Position numbers and translations under genes: made by a program
From: Rhodococcus sp. IITR03
Lineage (GTDB): Bacteria; Actinomycetota; Actinomycetes; Mycobacteriales; Mycobacteriaceae
DNA length: 7,294 nt
Reading direction: 5' to 3'
Assembly (NCBI GenBank): GCA_001017865.1
Contig: LATQ01000001.1
Coordinates: 857,669-864,962 of the forward strand
Notes under the pieces: model-generated
The model's database searches: none
What the model was told of the DNA's origin: nothing
What the model saw: only the letters and a program-made list of their open reading frames with translations
Shown: piece after piece, positions 6,470 to 7,294 of the stretch
Numbering within the stretch: the stretch's first letter is position 1
How the letters are laid out: each line of letters starts with the position of its first letter

Positions 6470-6697
6470 GTGGTCGGCGTGACGATCCCCGCATCGAGTT
6501 ATCTGTTCCAGGCCCGGACGTTCGTGAGCGGCTCGCGTAAGTGGCGGTTCGAGGCGGCGTTGGCGACCGCCCGGGTCTGCGAGCGGTTCGAGCGGCCGTA
6601 TCCGAAGTCGGTGCGGACGCTGGCACACACCGCGTACGACATGTTGCGGATGGATGCGCCGGAGGTCGCTGCCGAGTTCGGGCCGCCGTCGTTCTGA
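6470..6697 (+). CDS. Small hypothetical protein (75 aa)
   Basis: GTG 6470 is preceded by GGAGG (6458-6462) with a 7-nt gap. A second GTG at 6479 is in frame but further from it. The protein runs [40 protein letters not shown] and ends at TGA 6697. It is soluble, helical and rich in Arg and Ala, with one Cys, no membrane span and no signal. Codon use fits the neighbours, and the frame is intact. I do not recognise the family. It is transcribed divergently from kgtP and lies 98 bp before soxR on the same strand, so it could share a transcript with soxR. A small DNA-binding or adaptor protein is possible but unsupported. Confidence 0.65.
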   Translation: MVGVTIPASSYLFQARTFVSGSRKWRFEAALATARVCERFERPYPKSVRTLAHTAYDMLRMDAPEVAAEFGPPSF

Positions 6698-6795
6698 CCC
6701 CGGCTGCTCACGCGATCCGGGTGCTCGGTGCCTCCGATGGCCGGTACTGTGCAGCACAACCCGATCACGATGTCTGCGGGGCGAGGAGGGGGCCG

Positions 6796-7294
6796 ATGAA
6801 CCTGCGATATGGCTGACACCCGGCCAGTTGGCGGACCGTTCCGGGGTGGCGGTCTCGGCGCTGCACTACTACGAGTCGCGTGGTCTGATCACCAGTCGCC
6901 GCACCTCGGGCAATCAGCGGCGTTATCGTCGCGACACGCTGCGCAAGGTCGCGTTCATCAAGGTCGCGCAGGCGTCGGGGTGTCGCTGGACGAGATCAAG
7001 GAGGCGTTCGATTCGTTGCCGGACAGTCGTGTGCCGACGACGGAGGACTGGGCGCGGTTGTCGCGGGCGTGGCACGACCGGCTGACCCGCCGCATCGAGG
7101 ATCTCACCGCGTTGCGGGACAGTTTCACCGAGTGCATCGGCTGCGGGTGTCTGAGTTTGGCGTCGTGTCCGCTCGCGAATCCCGGGGATGTGCTCGGGCA
7201 GCAGGGTCCGGGTCCGCGTCGCTACCGGTGCACGACGATCCGCCGGTGGAGTCGGTGCGCGCGCGGAGTGGTCCGGTTGAGGTCACGGACTCGT
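6796..7294 (+). CDS. soxR: Redox-sensitive MerR-family regulator SoxR (three frameshifts, 3' end outside window)
   Basis: ATG 6796 follows AGGAGGG (6784-6790) with a 5-nt gap. As written it stops after six codons. One base restored near 6806 gives [32 protein letters not shown], the MerR helix-turn-helix and wing, then [22 protein letters not shown] base missing from the GGGG run at 6977-6980 joins this to [48 protein letters not shown], the dimer helix. Then comes [12 protein letters not shown], the C-x2-C-x-C-x5-C ligand set for the [2Fe-2S] sensor (Cys codons at 7133, 7142, 7148 and 7166). A third missing base near 7221 gives the tail [12 protein letters not shown], which runs off the window. 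SoxR senses redox-cycling compounds and superoxide. Actinobacteria usually lack SoxS, and their SoxR controls targets directly. Confidence 0.9.

Noticed and set aside
1..7294. tRNA, rRNA, CRISPR arrays, transposase genes
   Set aside because: None was seen on reading either strand: no spaced repeat array, no rRNA-like conserved blocks, no transposase motifs.

Overview
This is high-GC DNA with GTG starts, strong GGAGG-type ribosome sites and G/C-rich third codon positions. The protein families (a mycobacteriales-type HNH protein next to a methyltransferase end, a SoxR without SoxS, a TctD/TctE-like system with an orphan TAXI protein) suggest an actinobacterium, most likely Rhodococcus, Gordonia or a close relative. 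The genus is an inference.

Layout. 1-93: the 3' end of a SAM-dependent methyltransferase gene on the + strand. 145/163-528: a small HNH endonuclease. 529-1208: mostly non-coding, with one well-supported 57-residue membrane-protein gene on the minus strand (741-568). This gene is bracketed by two near-identical palindromes (560-582 and 829-851), and a tight hairpin lies in its presumed leader. 1209-1903: no recognisable gene, but two AT-rich islands (about 1201-1240 and 1651-1725) look like regulatory DNA. 6293-1904, minus strand: a compact four-gene operon of a KgtP-like MFS/MHS 2-oxoglutarate permease, an OmpR-family response regulator, a sensor histidine kinase and a TAXI-type solute-binding lipoprotein. 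6470-6697 (+): a small hypothetical protein divergent from the operon. 6796 to the window end (+): a SoxR-type MerR regulator with its four iron-sulfur cysteines.

How the genes work together. In the operon the spacing is 15 nt (kgtP to regulator), 1 nt (regulator to kinase) and a 4-nt ATGA overlap (kinase to TAXI). The likely circuit is that the lipoprotein binds an organic acid outside the membrane and presents it to the kinase. The kinase phosphorylates the regulator, which controls the uptake carrier encoded first in the same operon. No TRAP membrane subunits are present, so the TAXI protein probably acts as a sensor accessory here. Direct and inverted repeats upstream of kgtP are candidate operator sites.

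Sequence quality. At least five genes are interrupted as written by single-base indels: methyltransferase 1, kinase 5, regulator 1, kgtP 1, soxR 3. Nearly all are one-base deletions, and correcting them restores full-length, conserved proteins. This looks like uncorrected read error rather than gene decay, and other genes in the apparently empty stretches may be hidden by the same problem.
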